NCBI GenBank assembly: GCA_035342095.1
Contig: DAOQWL010000023.1
Coordinates: 1-64,000, forward strand
Reading direction: 5' to 3'
Source: PLanc-01 sp035342095
GTDB lineage: Bacteria > Planctomycetota > Phycisphaerae > Sedimentisphaerales > Anaerobacaceae
DNA length: 64,000 bases
The position numbers and the translations under genes were made by a program. The notes beneath the pieces were generated by a model. It saw only the letters and a list, made by a program, of their open reading frames with translations, did not search any database and was not told the origin of the DNA. Position 1 is the first letter of the stretch; the number at the start of each line of letters is the position of its first letter. Shown piece by piece: positions 35,245 through 44,964 of this stretch.

Positions 35245-37065
35245 TCAGTCCCCGGTGTCGATGGTCGCTCCATTGGAATCCTCACAAAGATCGCCTTCGA
35301 CTTCCAACTCCATGATCGTGGTGAACCGTTTCGTCCCTCCCGGCGTGCCGATGATGCGGATCGCGTCACCGACGGTCGGAGTGAAACGGAAGGTAATCGC
35401 CTGATACATCCGGAAGCGGTCCAGTTCGGGGGACATCTCCAGGTCCGCCGGCTCGATGTACCGGCCGTCCTGTCGGATCTGCACGGTCAGATCCTCGAAG
35501 TACCCGCCGAGCGGCTCGTCGTCCCTGTAGTACGTGTTCAGCTTGCCCCAGACGATGTCGCCCTCGTGGAAGATCACCCCCTCGAACCGGACGGGTTGCG
35601 AGAAGCTCAGCTCGTACCAATCCGACTCTGCGGGCTCCGCAGCGTTCGGGACGTACGTGTAATAGGGCCTGCGGCCGTTGTGAGAGTTGTCCGTCACGCC
35701 GTCGGAAATAGAGGAGAGATTGTTGCGGTCCTTCGCGGAATCGTATCGTTCGATGGAGGCGCCCGCCATCACGGTGACGCCCGCGGCAAGCGACTTCGCC
35801 GCCAAGCCGGCAGGGCCATTCGGATCGGGATTCTCGGACTCTGGAACGAAGCCGGTTGGGTCAGGGATCCGATAGACCGTGGTCAGTCCATCGCTCGCAC
35901 AGGAACCGCCGTTTCGCAGGATGTTCTCGCGGGCCATAACGAGCATATAAATCGCAATCGTCGTAATCGCATCCGACTGCGGGACGCCGGCCGTCGGATC
36001 GGGCAGACCCGGACGCGAGGTATTCTGGTACGTGTTGCCACAGAGAGCCGGGTCCGTCAGATCGCTTGGCAGACCTGAGAAGCCGAGGATGATCCCCAGC
36101 AGGCCGCCCGCTGTCGCAGGGTTGCAGTCGCAGTCCCAGCCCGCCAGGACAGCGATCTGCACGGTCTGCTTGAAATCGCCCCCGCCGTAGAGCAGGGCCA
36201 GGACGGTGGCCCCTGTGTTGATCGTGGATTCGACCCAGTTGTAGTAACGACCGAAGCTGCCGTCGCCCTGGTAGGCGTTGTAGAGTCTCCGGCGAGCGGC
36301 CCGCCAGTCGAGGACGCCGTCGTTGGCATCTTCCAGGTACCATCTAAGCACGTCGCTGACCACAGCGGCGGTCCGACTGCTCGTCGGGACGGCTTCCAGA
36401 CCACAGCGGACGAGTTCGACCACATCCGATTCGAAGAAGGCCTGGGCATACATCGCGGCGTAGAACTGGGCCGCATGGACCGCGAAACCGTCGTTGGTGA
36501 TTCGCCCGAACCGGCCCGCCAGATCAACCGCAACCTGAGGCAGTCCGGGCGAGACCGTCCCGAGAATCTCGGTGCCGATCTGGCTGTCGATGGCATACCA
36601 ATGCTCGTTGAACGTCCGGCTTCCCGTTTCAGGCGGCATCAGGCCGTCGAGCATCAGGCACCGAGCCTGCCTGTTGGCAACGTAGATGCCGCTGGCGGTC
36701 ATGTGCTCGAGCCACTGGCCGGTAATCTCGCTGGAATTGCAGTCGAATCCGCAGGAAACCAAGGTGTGCAGGGCGATGTACTCGATGTCCGTGTCGTCGT
36801 CGGCATCCCAGAGGAGCTTGATCTGCCAGGGAACGGAGTCAGCCGGATTGGGTGAGGAACCACTGAAGAGCCCTTCCGTCTCGCGGCCTGCAGCATTGCC
36901 GATGAGTTGCCCGAGCCACATCCCACGCATTCTGTCGAACAACTCAGATGTCGCGATCACCTGCTCGGCGCGCGCCGCGGAGCACACGCAGGCGGCTACC
37001 CAGAATGCGACAGACAGAAGTGGACGCGAGTTACGCAACTGGACCCCCAGGATCACCCTACCCAA
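35245..37065 (-). CDS. Exported ADP-ribosylglycohydrolase (DraG)-like protein with C-terminal beta domain
   Basis: 606 residues from TTG 37065 (translated Met), with a signal peptide ending near SAARAEQ. Residues about 40-400 show the all-helical DraG/ARH fold: DRMRGMWLGQLIGNAAG, the acidic cluster LLWDADDDTDIEYIALHTL, and GWDCDCNPATAGGLLGIILGFSGLP, which corresponds to the GxDxDTNAAxAG metal site. Residues about 440-590 form a beta-rich, discoidin-like module (SISDGVTDNSHNGRRPYYTYV, WYELSFSQPVRFEGVIFHEGD). DraG enzymes remove ADP-ribose from protein or nucleotides in the cytosol; an exported one suggests another N- or O-glycoside substrate. A TACAAT box lies 7 nt before the TTG. Confidence 0.85.
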   Translation of the reverse strand: MGRVILGVQLRNSRPLLSVAFWVAACVCSAARAEQVIATSELFDRMRGMWLGQLIGNAAGRETEGLFSGSSPNPADSVPWQIKLLWDADDDTDIEYIALHTLVSCGFDCNSSEITGQWLEHMTASGIYVANRQARCLMLDGLMPPETGSRTFNEHWYAIDSQIGTEILGTVSPGLPQVAVDLAGRFGRITNDGFAVHAAQFYAAMYAQAFFESDVVELVRCGLEAVPTSSRTAAVVSDVLRWYLEDANDGVLDWRAARRRLYNAYQGDGSFGRYYNWVESTINTGATVLALLYGGGDFKQTVQIAVLAGWDCDCNPATAGGLLGIILGFSGLPSDLTDPALCGNTYQNTSRPGLPDPTAGVPQSDAITTIAIYMLVMARENILRNGGSCASDGLTTVYRIPDPTGFVPESENPDPNGPAGLAAKSLAAGVTVMAGASIERYDSAKDRNNLSSISDGVTDNSHNGRRPYYTYVPNAAEPAESDWYELSFSQPVRFEGVIFHEGDIVWGKLNTYYRDDEPLGGYFEDLTVQIRQDGRYIEPADLEMSPELDRFRMYQAITFRFTPTVGDAIRIIGTPGGTKRFTTIMELEVEGDLCEDSNGATIDTGD

Positions 37066-37072
37066 TCACTGT

Positions 37073-37078
37073 ATTGTA
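37073..37078 (-). promoter_or_regulatory. -10 box (TACAAT) of the DraG-like gene, 7 nt before TTG
   Basis: TACAAT on the minus strand followed by 7 nt and then the TTG start at 37065. Third example in the window of this exact spacing. Confidence 0.5.
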
Positions 37079-37647
37079 CCGCAATGACACAAGAGATTCA
37101 AGCCCATTTCTTCCCATAATCGCCAGTTTATCCATATATACAATCGATTTGTCACGCGAGACGCCCGGACCCCTTCCCATCGCTCTGCAAAGCCCGGACA
37201 AGGGTAGCAGCATAAAAGGCGTTTGGGAACCGAGGTTCTACGACCAGCTCTCTGACCTTATTTTGCCGGGAACAACTCAGCCTGGCGTTCAGTTCATGGC
37301 GCCGCGTGGATGGCCACCCCCCTTCTTCCATGTTCTTTGCCTTCGGATACTTATGTGATAAAAGGACTGCCCGTTTGCCGATAGAACCCAATATCGAGCC
37401 GGTGGCGGTGGTATGGGTACATGGACTGTATGGGATTGCGATGCCATCGGACCAACGGATACGGCAGGGATGCCTTCTCTCCCTTTTGCACGTCCGACGG
37501 GCACGGAGTGCGCCCAGATTGCCGGTTGCCCGCGCCCTGCAAATCGAGTAGTGTGGTCCCTGCACGGTGGACGCCATGTCTTTTCCCGGACGTTGAGCAG
37601 CGTTCGCGAGATCGTGCCAAAGAGGGTTCAATAAGGGCAACAGGAGT
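37079..37647. other. Intergenic region upstream of the polysaccharide locus
   Basis: 569 bp between divergent transcripts, more AT-rich than the surroundings. A minus-strand frame of up to 170 codons (37152-37664) shows no family resemblance and no codon bias, and is not called. The plus-strand promoter of the polysaccharide locus should lie here, but I could not fix a -35/-10 pair. AACAGGAGT before ATG 37648 is the SD of the first gene. Confidence 0.5.
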
Positions 37648-38613
37648 ATGAAAGCACTCATCACGGGCGGAGCGGGTTTTATCGGCTCTCACTTGGCGGA
37701 ACGCCTGCTCCGCGGCGGCAACGACGTGATCGTCGTGGACAACCTCAGCACGGGCCGGCTCGCCAACCTGGACACCTTCCGCCATCACGGCGGCTTCCAG
37801 TTCGTCAAGGGCGACATCCGCGACGTGAACCTGATACAGTTGCTCGTCTCCCAGTGCGAGGTGGTCTTCCACCTGGCAGCGGCGGTCGGCGTGCAGCTCA
37901 TCGCCGACACCCCGGTTCATACGATCGAGACCAATATCGCCGGCACGGAGGTCGTCCTGGAAGCGGCCAACAAGTTCGGACGCAAGATCCTCCTGGCGTC
38001 GAGCAGCGAGGTCTACGGCAAGAGCGAGAAGATCCCCTTTGGCGAGGACGACGATTTCGTGCTTGGCAGTACCGCGTTCTCCCGCTGGGCCTATGCGTGC
38101 AGCAAGGCCATCGACGAGTTCCTGGGCCAGGCGTTCCACCAGCAATATGGCCTGGGCGTCGTCAGCGCGCGATTCTTCAACACCATCGGGCCGCGGCAGA
38201 CCGGTCGGTACGGCATGGTCGTGCCCCGCTTCGTACAGTGGGCCCTCAAGAACGAGCCCATCCAGATCTACGGCACAGGCAGACAGACCCGGTGCTTCTG
38301 CTACGTCGAGGACCTGGTCGATGCGGTGATCGCCCTGATGGACTGCGATCAGGCTGCAGGCAAGGTCTTCAATATCGGGTCTTCGGAAGAAGTGACCGTG
38401 GAGGCCCTGGCGGACCGGATCATCACGATCACAGGCAGCAGGAGCAGCAAGCAGTTCGTGCCCTACGAGGTCGCCTACGGCCGGCCTATCGAGGACCTGA
38501 TGCGACGCGTGCCGAACACCGAGCGAATTCGCAGCGCCGTCGGCTGGCAGCCGAAGACAACCCTCGATCAGACCCTGCGGATCATCGTGGAGCACTACAG
38601 GAACAACTCGTAA
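37648..38613 (+). CDS. NAD-dependent sugar epimerase/dehydratase (extended SDR)
   Basis: 321 residues. Rossmann motif GGAGFIGSHLAERLL at the N-terminus, catalytic Tyr149/Lys153 in YACSK, and FFNTIGPRQTGRYGMVVPRFV and YGTGRQTRCFCYVEDLVDAV, as in nucleotide-sugar 4,6-dehydratases, UDP-glucuronate decarboxylases and 4-epimerases. The exact product cannot be told. SD AGGAG precedes the start. First gene of the polysaccharide locus; its TAA stop lies in the left arm of the repeat that precedes fkp. Confidence 0.9.
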   Translation: MKALITGGAGFIGSHLAERLLRGGNDVIVVDNLSTGRLANLDTFRHHGGFQFVKGDIRDVNLIQLLVSQCEVVFHLAAAVGVQLIADTPVHTIETNIAGTEVVLEAANKFGRKILLASSSEVYGKSEKIPFGEDDDFVLGSTAFSRWAYACSKAIDEFLGQAFHQQYGLGVVSARFFNTIGPRQTGRYGMVVPRFVQWALKNEPIQIYGTGRQTRCFCYVEDLVDAVIALMDCDQAAGKVFNIGSSEEVTVEALADRIITITGSRSSKQFVPYEVAYGRPIEDLMRRVPNTERIRSAVGWQPKTTLDQTLRIIVEHYRNNS

Positions 38614-38717
38614 CCACAGAGGACGCGGAGGGTCGCAGAGGATGGAGATCAAGAGAATGGTGAACGGCTTATGAGTGCGAAACGCAATCCTTCGCGTCCT
38701 TTGCGTCCTCTGCGGTT
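38612..38717. repeat. GGACGC/GCGTCC palindromic repeat carrying a stop and a start codon
   Basis: The left arm (about 38612-38642, CCACAGAGGACGCGGAGG...) and right arm (38688-38717, CCTTTGCGTCCTCTGCGG...) are imperfect complements. It contains the stop of the epimerase gene, the ATG of fkp (38671, in the loop) and the first codons of fkp. It resembles the repeats at 49012-49120 and 52928-53003 (ACAGAG/ACGCAG types). Confidence 0.7.
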
Positions 38718-41700
38718 GGATTCTTCTGATGCCCGGAAGGAGGCTGGGTCCTGGGACTTCCTGATTGTCACGGCCTCGAACGAACGGCAGGCGCAGGCCT
38801 ACGAGGCACAACTGACCCTGCGCCGCGAACTCGGTCTGCTGGGCGACATTCGCGAGGCAATCGTGGTCGCCGATCCCGGCGGCAAGCGAGTCGGCAGCGG
38901 CGGCAGCACTCTCTTGTGCCTGATGGAGGTCCTGCATCGGCAGATGGGTCCGAGACTGGCCGAATCGGACCCGCGAGCGTGGGAACGGACGCTGAGCGAG
39001 CTTCGCATCCTCATCGTCCACGCAGGCGGCGATTCCCGGCGCCTGCCGGCCTATGGCCCCTGCGGGAAGATCTTCATCCCCGTACCGGGCGAGAACGACA
39101 GCGCCGTCTGCCTGAGCCTGTTCGACCGCCAGTTGCCGACGTACCTGGCCCTGCCGGCCTCGGCGCCGGGATGCGGGCAGATCGTCATCACCTCCGGCGA
39201 CGTCCTGCTGCGATTCGACCCGACGAGCGTTCGGTTCACGAGAAAGGGTATCACCGGCCTGGCGTGTTACGCCCAGCCGGAGCAGGCAAGCCGCCACGGT
39301 GTCTTCTGCTGTGGCCAGGATGATCAGGTCAAACGGTACCTCCAGAAACCTCCCATTGCCGAGCAGAGGAAACAGGGCGCGATCGACTCCTACGGCCAGT
39401 CGTGTCTCGATATCGGCGTGATGCACTTCGACGCCGCCACTGCGGTCCGGCTCCTGCAGTTGTTCGGCGCCAGAGCCAACGCTCGCGGAAAGCTCGTCCT
39501 GACGGGTAAACGCGGCCAGGCCGTCATGGATCGCGGATTGGATTTCTATCGCGAAATCTGCTGCGCCATGGGCATAGAGGCAACCGCCGATCACCATGTC
39601 CGCTCGGCGCGGGACAGCGGGTCTCGATGGACGCCCGCCATGCTGAGCGATCTATTCAAGACTCTGTCGAGCATCCCTTTCAACGTGCAATTGCTTTGCC
39701 GCTGCGATTTTCTGGATTTCGGGGCCAGCCGGGGAATCCTCAGCAGCGGCGCCCGCCTGCTCCAGGAGGATCGCGGTGTCTCGCAACTGCGGGCTTTCCT
39801 CGACATCAACAACGAGATCGCCGCGGAGGGGTCGGTACAAGGATCCGCGAGCTGGGTCGAGGGATGCCGAATTCGCTCGTCGCTGACTCTGGGCGGCAAC
39901 AACGTCGTGGTCGGCGTCGATCTGGAGGAGCCGGTCTCCCTGCCGGCCGGCGCGTGTCTCGACGTCATCGGCGGACGCGACACAACGGGTCGCAACGTCT
40001 GGTTCGTGCGATGCTACGGCGTGGACGACGCCTTCAAAGCGTCTATCGACGAAGGGGCGGTCTTCTGCGGCATGGAGTTGTCTGTGTGGCTCGCGGACGT
40101 CGGGGCAAACCAGGAGGAGGTCTGGGACGCAAGCGTCGGACCGAAAGACCGGACGATCTGGAATGCCCGCCTCTTCCCGGCGGTCCAGGAACACGGACAA
40201 TACCGACGGTGGCTCTGGATGTTCGACCCGGGCAGTGCCTCGCAGGATCAGCGACAGGCGTGGCGGTCCACCCCGCGGTACAGTCTCGAACAGATCCTGG
40301 CGCTGACCGATCACAAGGCGTTCTACGAGCGACGCAGCCAGATTCGAGCGGAGTTGATCCGCAACTCGCTGCAGTGGGCATTTCGACCGCAGAGCGGATT
40401 CTCCTCGCGAGAACTCGCCTGGCTCGTGAAGACGGCCCGGCGCCCCGCGCAGTGGGTGGCCGAGACCCTGAGACAGGCCTGTCGATGCTCGTCAGACGAA
40501 GAGGGACAGGGAACCGCAGCGCTGGTGTTCCCGCGCGTGATCCACACCTTGGGCTCGGCCCTGACCGAGGCATACAAGGGCGCCGACAGATCGGTGGATC
40601 GAGCGTTGCCCGGTCTGATAGAAATGCTCGACTCGCCGACCCGTGATCGGCTCCGTCCAATCGGTCTGGACCCCAGCGGCGGGACCGCTCTCTCCCAATG
40701 GCGGGGCCGGATGCAGGACGCGGCGTTCGAAGGCCTGGGCCGGGTGATCGTCGCCAGCGGACTCGAAGGCGAGGCCCCGCCGCACAGCGTGCTGCGAAGC
40801 GACGAGATCGTGTGGGCGCGAGCCCCCGCCCGGCTCGATATCGGCGGCGGCTGGACGGACACCCCGCCGTACTCGCTCGAATGGGGCGGTTGCGTGACCA
40901 ACGCCGCCATCGATCTGAACGGCCAGCCTCCCATTCAAGCCTATGTGCGAGTGATAAACAAACCGGTCATTCGGATCGGCTCCATTGATCAGGGCGTCCG
41001 TATCGAGGTGAGCGAGTTCGAGGAACTGATGGACTACCCGGAGCCGACCAGCAACTTCGCACTGGCGAAGGCCGCCATGGCCCTCTCCGGCCTGGCGCCC
41101 AATGGAGGCCGAGGCGGCAAGAAGACTCTCAGGAAGACTCTCGAAGCCTTCGGAGGCGGCATCGAACTGACGACCCTGGCCGCAATCCCTAAGGGCAGCG
41201 GACTCGGGACGTCCAGCATCATGGGTGCCGTGATCGTCGCGGCGCTGGCCAGGACCATGGGCCGGCGACCGTCCCCGCGGGAGCTGTTCCACAGCGTGCT
41301 CCGCCTGGAGCAGGCCCTCACCACCGGCGGCGGCTGGCAGGATCAGATCGGCGGCGCCGTGGGCGGCGTCAAAATGATCGTCGCCGAGCCCGGTCTGGTC
41401 CCGGACGCTCGTATCCACTACGTGCCCTCGGACATCCTGAACCCGACCACCAATGGCGGTCAAACCCTGCTGTACTACACCGGGATCACCCGCCTGGCGA
41501 AGAACATTCTCCATCAGGTCGTCGGAAGGTATCTGAATCGAGATCGCGACGCAGTGGCAACGCTCCGACGCATCGGGTCGGTGGCCCGGGACGTCATGGA
41601 CGCCTTCATCCGCAAGGATATGGAGCGATTCGGTCGGCTCATGGACGTCGCATGGCGGCTCAACAAGCAACTGGACCCCAATAGCAGCAATGATGAGATC

Positions 41701-41907
41701 GAGGCCCTGTTCGCGCGGGTCGGGCCGCACATCTACGGCGGCAAGCTCCTCGGCGCCGGCGGCGGCGGATTCATGCTCCTGGTCTGCAAGTCGCCCGACG
41801 ACGCGGCGGCCGTGCGGCATACCCTCGACGACGACCCGCCCAACGTTCGCGCACGGTTCTTCGACTTCGCCGTCAGCAACGAGGGATTGGTGGTAACCGT
41901 CTGCTGA
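38671..41907 (+). CDS. fkp: Bifunctional L-fucokinase / GDP-L-fucose pyrophosphorylase
   Basis: 1078 residues, somewhat longer than Bacteroides FKP (about 950). The N-terminal half is the fucose-1-phosphate guanylyltransferase domain (ILIVHAGGDSRRLPAYGPCGKIFIPVPGEN at about 108-138). The C-terminal half is a GHMP kinase: DIGGGWTDTPPYSLEWGGCVTNAAIDLNGQPPIQ and the ATP loop IPKGSGLGTSSIMGA (about 839-853), then LGAGGGGFMLLV. It makes GDP-fucose from free fucose by salvage, feeding the glycosyltransferases downstream. The first about 16 residues (MSAKRNPSRPLRPLRL) are encoded by a palindromic repeat, so the native start may have been lost or lies near residue 25. Confidence 0.92.
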   Translation: MSAKRNPSRPLRPLRLDSSDARKEAGSWDFLIVTASNERQAQAYEAQLTLRRELGLLGDIREAIVVADPGGKRVGSGGSTLLCLMEVLHRQMGPRLAESDPRAWERTLSELRILIVHAGGDSRRLPAYGPCGKIFIPVPGENDSAVCLSLFDRQLPTYLALPASAPGCGQIVITSGDVLLRFDPTSVRFTRKGITGLACYAQPEQASRHGVFCCGQDDQVKRYLQKPPIAEQRKQGAIDSYGQSCLDIGVMHFDAATAVRLLQLFGARANARGKLVLTGKRGQAVMDRGLDFYREICCAMGIEATADHHVRSARDSGSRWTPAMLSDLFKTLSSIPFNVQLLCRCDFLDFGASRGILSSGARLLQEDRGVSQLRAFLDINNEIAAEGSVQGSASWVEGCRIRSSLTLGGNNVVVGVDLEEPVSLPAGACLDVIGGRDTTGRNVWFVRCYGVDDAFKASIDEGAVFCGMELSVWLADVGANQEEVWDASVGPKDRTIWNARLFPAVQEHGQYRRWLWMFDPGSASQDQRQAWRSTPRYSLEQILALTDHKAFYERRSQIRAELIRNSLQWAFRPQSGFSSRELAWLVKTARRPAQWVAETLRQACRCSSDEEGQGTAALVFPRVIHTLGSALTEAYKGADRSVDRALPGLIEMLDSPTRDRLRPIGLDPSGGTALSQWRGRMQDAAFEGLGRVIVASGLEGEAPPHSVLRSDEIVWARAPARLDIGGGWTDTPPYSLEWGGCVTNAAIDLNGQPPIQAYVRVINKPVIRIGSIDQGVRIEVSEFEELMDYPEPTSNFALAKAAMALSGLAPNGGRGGKKTLRKTLEAFGGGIELTTLAAIPKGSGLGTSSIMGAVIVAALARTMGRRPSPRELFHSVLRLEQALTTGGGWQDQIGGAVGGVKMIVAEPGLVPDARIHYVPSDILNPTTNGGQTLLYYTGITRLAKNILHQVVGRYLNRDRDAVATLRRIGSVARDVMDAFIRKDMERFGRLMDVAWRLNKQLDPNSSNDEIEALFARVGPHIYGGKLLGAGGGGFMLLVCKSPDDAAAVRHTLDDDPPNVRARFFDFAVSNEGLVVTVC

Positions 41908-41934
41908 GGACGTAATAGTCTGGCAAAGCACTAT

Positions 41935-43410
41935 TTGTTGGTATTGGCCGCGGCGGGAGTTCTGTACGGGATCAGTTGTGCGCCGGGGGCCGCCTGGCAG
42001 GACAGCGGCCTGATCCAGCACCGTGTCTGGCATGGCGATGTCGAGGGCCGTCTTGGGCTGGCCCTGTCGCATCCGCTGTACTATCTCGTCGCCATCGGAG
42101 CCGGCCATGTCCCGCTCGGCGAGTTCGGCCGGCGAGTGAACTGCGTCTCGGCCTTCTTCGGGGCCGTCGCGGCGGCGAACCTCTTCCTGCTGGTGCGGCT
42201 GTGGCTCGGCAAGGTCTTCCCCGCGGTGATTGCCGCGGTCACGCTGGCGTTGTCGCACACGTTCTGGTGGCACGCGAGCATTGCGGAGACGTATACGCTG
42301 TGGGCGGCGCTGTTCCTGGGCGAGTTGATCTGTCTACTGCAATACACCAGGACCTACAGAACAGGATTCCTCTATCTGCTCGGACTCCTGAACGGCATGG
42401 CGGTCGCGGTCCATATGCTCGGGTCGATCCCGCTGGCCTGCTACGCTGTCTTCATCGTGATTCTGCTCCTGCGCAGAACCATCCGTCCCAAAGATGCGGC
42501 GATCGTCGCGATGCTGTGGATTGTCGGCGCGTTGCCTTATGAGTACGTGATCGTCAGGGAATTCCTCCACACCGGCGATCTCGTCGGCACACTCGCCTCC
42601 GCAGCCTTCGGAAGCCGCTGGCGGGCCGACGTGCTGAACACGACCTTGTCCTGGAGAATCGCGAGGGAGAACCTCCTTCTGATCGGCTTGAACTTCCCGA
42701 CGCCGAACATCCTGCTGTTTCTCGCAGGTTGCTGTGCTCTGCGACGCACCCAGCCCACAGCCTTTCGCAACGTGGTCCTGGCCGCGGGAGCGATGTTCCT
42801 GGTGTTCGCATTCCGGTACACCGTGCCGGATCGGTACGCGTTCTTCATTCCGTTCTACTGCCTCGTCGCGGTTGGGATCGGCCTGGGAGCACAGGAGGTT
42901 ATGTCACGAACCCGTCGGCAGTGCATGCAGTGCCTGATCGTGGCTCTCACCCTGCTGCCGGTCGGCGTCTATGCGGCAGCGCCGGAACTGGCCCAGCGAA
43001 TGAACCTGCGAATCGGGACCCGCCAGGACATCCCCTGCCGCAACGATTACGAGTACTTCCTCCGCCCGTGGAAGACAGGGTACACAGGGGCAGAGCGATT
43101 CGCCACGGAGGCGATGGAGAATGTCGAGGATGGCGCGATCGTCCATGCGGATATCACAACCGTCTTCCCGCTTCTGTATGTCCAAGAGATCAAGGGCATC
43201 CGGCCGGACGTCCGGATCGTTTCGACAATCGCCTGCACGGAGGGGGCCTCGCCTCTGACCGAGCAGACGATGGACATGGCGATTGCCGAGCACCCGGTCT
43301 ACGTCGTTTCGGGAGCGCCGGGCTACTGTCCTGCATTCATTCTGAAGAAGCATCCCCTCGTCCAGGCGGGCCTGCTGTGGCGCGTGACGAGAGGGACACA
43401 AGAGCACTGA
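41935..43410 (+). CDS. Polytopic membrane protein, DUF2723/protein O-mannosyltransferase-like
   Basis: About 491 residues with ten or so membrane helices. The start is uncertain: TTG 41935, or CTG 41920 with GAGGA 9 nt before it. The N-terminal third has QDSGLIQHRVWHGDVEGRLGLALSHPLYYLVAIGAGHVPLGEF, with an early Asp followed by an HPLYY block, and FWWHASIAETYTLWAALFLGEL, both typical of DUF2723 GT-C-like proteins. The C-terminal soluble domain (about 370-485) contains VEDGAIVHADITTVFPLLYVQEIKGIRPDVRIV. Probably a lipid-linked-sugar-dependent transferase at the periplasmic face; the acceptor is unknown. Confidence 0.82.
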   Translation: MLVLAAAGVLYGISCAPGAAWQDSGLIQHRVWHGDVEGRLGLALSHPLYYLVAIGAGHVPLGEFGRRVNCVSAFFGAVAAANLFLLVRLWLGKVFPAVIAAVTLALSHTFWWHASIAETYTLWAALFLGELICLLQYTRTYRTGFLYLLGLLNGMAVAVHMLGSIPLACYAVFIVILLLRRTIRPKDAAIVAMLWIVGALPYEYVIVREFLHTGDLVGTLASAAFGSRWRADVLNTTLSWRIARENLLLIGLNFPTPNILLFLAGCCALRRTQPTAFRNVVLAAGAMFLVFAFRYTVPDRYAFFIPFYCLVAVGIGLGAQEVMSRTRRQCMQCLIVALTLLPVGVYAAAPELAQRMNLRIGTRQDIPCRNDYEYFLRPWKTGYTGAERFATEAMENVEDGAIVHADITTVFPLLYVQEIKGIRPDVRIVSTIACTEGASPLTEQTMDMAIAEHPVYVVSGAPGYCPAFILKKHPLVQAGLLWRVTRGTQEH

Positions 43411-43419
43411 GCAGCAACC

Positions 43420-44961
43420 ATGGCCAAGACCGTCACCACGCCGCGAGCGCTGGTTCGCAACACGTTCTTCAATCTCCTCATGCTGATGAGCAACGCGGTC
43501 GTCGCGTTCTTCCTGATCCCGTTCTTCATCGGCCAACTCGGCAAAGACAGCTACGGCGTGTGGTACCTGATCGGAGACATCTTCCGCTATCGCATCCTGC
43601 TGGGCATGGGGCTCAACAGCGCGATCAACCGAAGAATCCCCATGTACATGGCAAAGGACGACGAGGACGGCATTCGCAGGACCGTCAGCACGGCACTGTT
43701 CTTCTTCACCATCATCGCCATCGTGCTGGCGATCCTGACGCTCATCCTGGCGGCGAAGGTGGGCGACTGGTTTGCGATCCCGCCGGAGCTGGTCCGTGCG
43801 GCCGGCGGGCTGGTCCTGGTCGTCGGCCTGTCGTTCGCAGTCTCGACGCCGCTGCAACTGACGACCGCGGTACTGAGCGGATTGCAGCGATACGACATGG
43901 TGAGCATCGTGACGATCGTCGTCCTGGCGATTCGAACGGTGGTCACGGTCGTGCTTCTCCTTCGCGGTTACGGCTTGATCACCCTGGGACTGATCTACGG
44001 TCTCAGCGAGGTCGTCGCTCGGGGCGTGCAGCACATCCTCGCTCGACGGTTGCTGCCCGCCGGCTACATCTCATGGCAAAACGTGGACCGAGGCCTGCTC
44101 AAGGAAATGCTCTTCTACGGCATGAACACCTTCCTCTATGCGATGGGGACGCTGATCCTGTGCCGGGCCAGCACGACGATCATCGGGATCTTCCTCCCGC
44201 CGGAGCAGATTACCATCTTCTCCAATCCCACCGTGAGCGTGCTGCTGCTCTCGGAGTTCCTCCAGGCCTTCACCGCGGCCATCAAGCCCGCAGTCAGCGA
44301 CCTCGACGCGAGGGACAACCACTCGGGAGTCAAACTGATCGCGTTTCTGACGCAGAAGTACAGTCTGCTGGTCCTCATCCCGGCGGCGGCTTTCCTGATC
44401 GTGATGGGACGGGAGTTCCTGACGGTCTGGGTGGGCGACAAGTTCGACGAGCCCACCATCCGGTCCATGGTCCACATCCTGACGATCCTGACTGTGGGCT
44501 ACTGCATGGTCCTGAGCCAGCATAGCAATTTTCTCGTCCTGGCCGGGCGAGGCGAGCACCGCGTCTTCGGAATCCTGATGGCCGTGGAGGCGGTGCTGTG
44601 CATCGGCGCAGCGGTCTTCTCTGTCGGAGTCCTGCACTGGGGTCTGGCAGGCGTCGCCTGGAGCAATCTGGTCCCCATGGCGCTGGTCGCAGGCATCATC
44701 ATCCCGGTCTACTTCCATCACAAGATGAACATCCGAGCGGGGGAGAGCCTCTCGCAGGTCTGGCGGCCCGCGGTGCTGAGCACGGCGCCGAGCATCGTGC
44801 TGATCGTCGCTTGGAAGCGCCTGGCCCCGCCGGACTCATGGCTTGCCCTGTTCGCGGTCGTGGGCGCTGCGGCCCTCGTGACGGCGGTCTCCGCATGGCT
44901 CTTCGGCATGGGAGACATCGAACGTCAGCGTCTGCGCTCGGTCCTGAAACGCATTCATTGA
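43420..44961 (+). CDS. Oligosaccharide flippase (Wzx/MATE-like)
   Basis: 513 residues, twelve to fourteen membrane helices. It begins MAKTVTTPRALVRNTFFNLLMLMSNAVVAFFLIPFFIGQLGKDSYGVWYLIGDIFRYRILLGMGLNSAINR, the signature of polysaccharide biosynthesis flippases (the GxxxYGxWxL motif of helix 2). Expected role: moving undecaprenyl-linked repeat units across the inner membrane. It starts 10 bp after the preceding gene and is followed after 3 bp by the next, so it is co-transcribed. Confidence 0.9.
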   Translation: MAKTVTTPRALVRNTFFNLLMLMSNAVVAFFLIPFFIGQLGKDSYGVWYLIGDIFRYRILLGMGLNSAINRRIPMYMAKDDEDGIRRTVSTALFFFTIIAIVLAILTLILAAKVGDWFAIPPELVRAAGGLVLVVGLSFAVSTPLQLTTAVLSGLQRYDMVSIVTIVVLAIRTVVTVVLLLRGYGLITLGLIYGLSEVVARGVQHILARRLLPAGYISWQNVDRGLLKEMLFYGMNTFLYAMGTLILCRASTTIIGIFLPPEQITIFSNPTVSVLLLSEFLQAFTAAIKPAVSDLDARDNHSGVKLIAFLTQKYSLLVLIPAAAFLIVMGREFLTVWVGDKFDEPTIRSMVHILTILTVGYCMVLSQHSNFLVLAGRGEHRVFGILMAVEAVLCIGAAVFSVGVLHWGLAGVAWSNLVPMALVAGIIIPVYFHHKMNIRAGESLSQVWRPAVLSTAPSIVLIVAWKRLAPPDSWLALFAVVGAAALVTAVSAWLFGMGDIERQRLRSVLKRIH

Positions 44962-44964
44962 GCT

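Noticed and set aside
37152..37664. 170-codon minus-strand frame upstream of the polysaccharide locus
   Set aside because: No codon bias, no SD and no family similarity; low-complexity mix of Arg, Ser and Pro.
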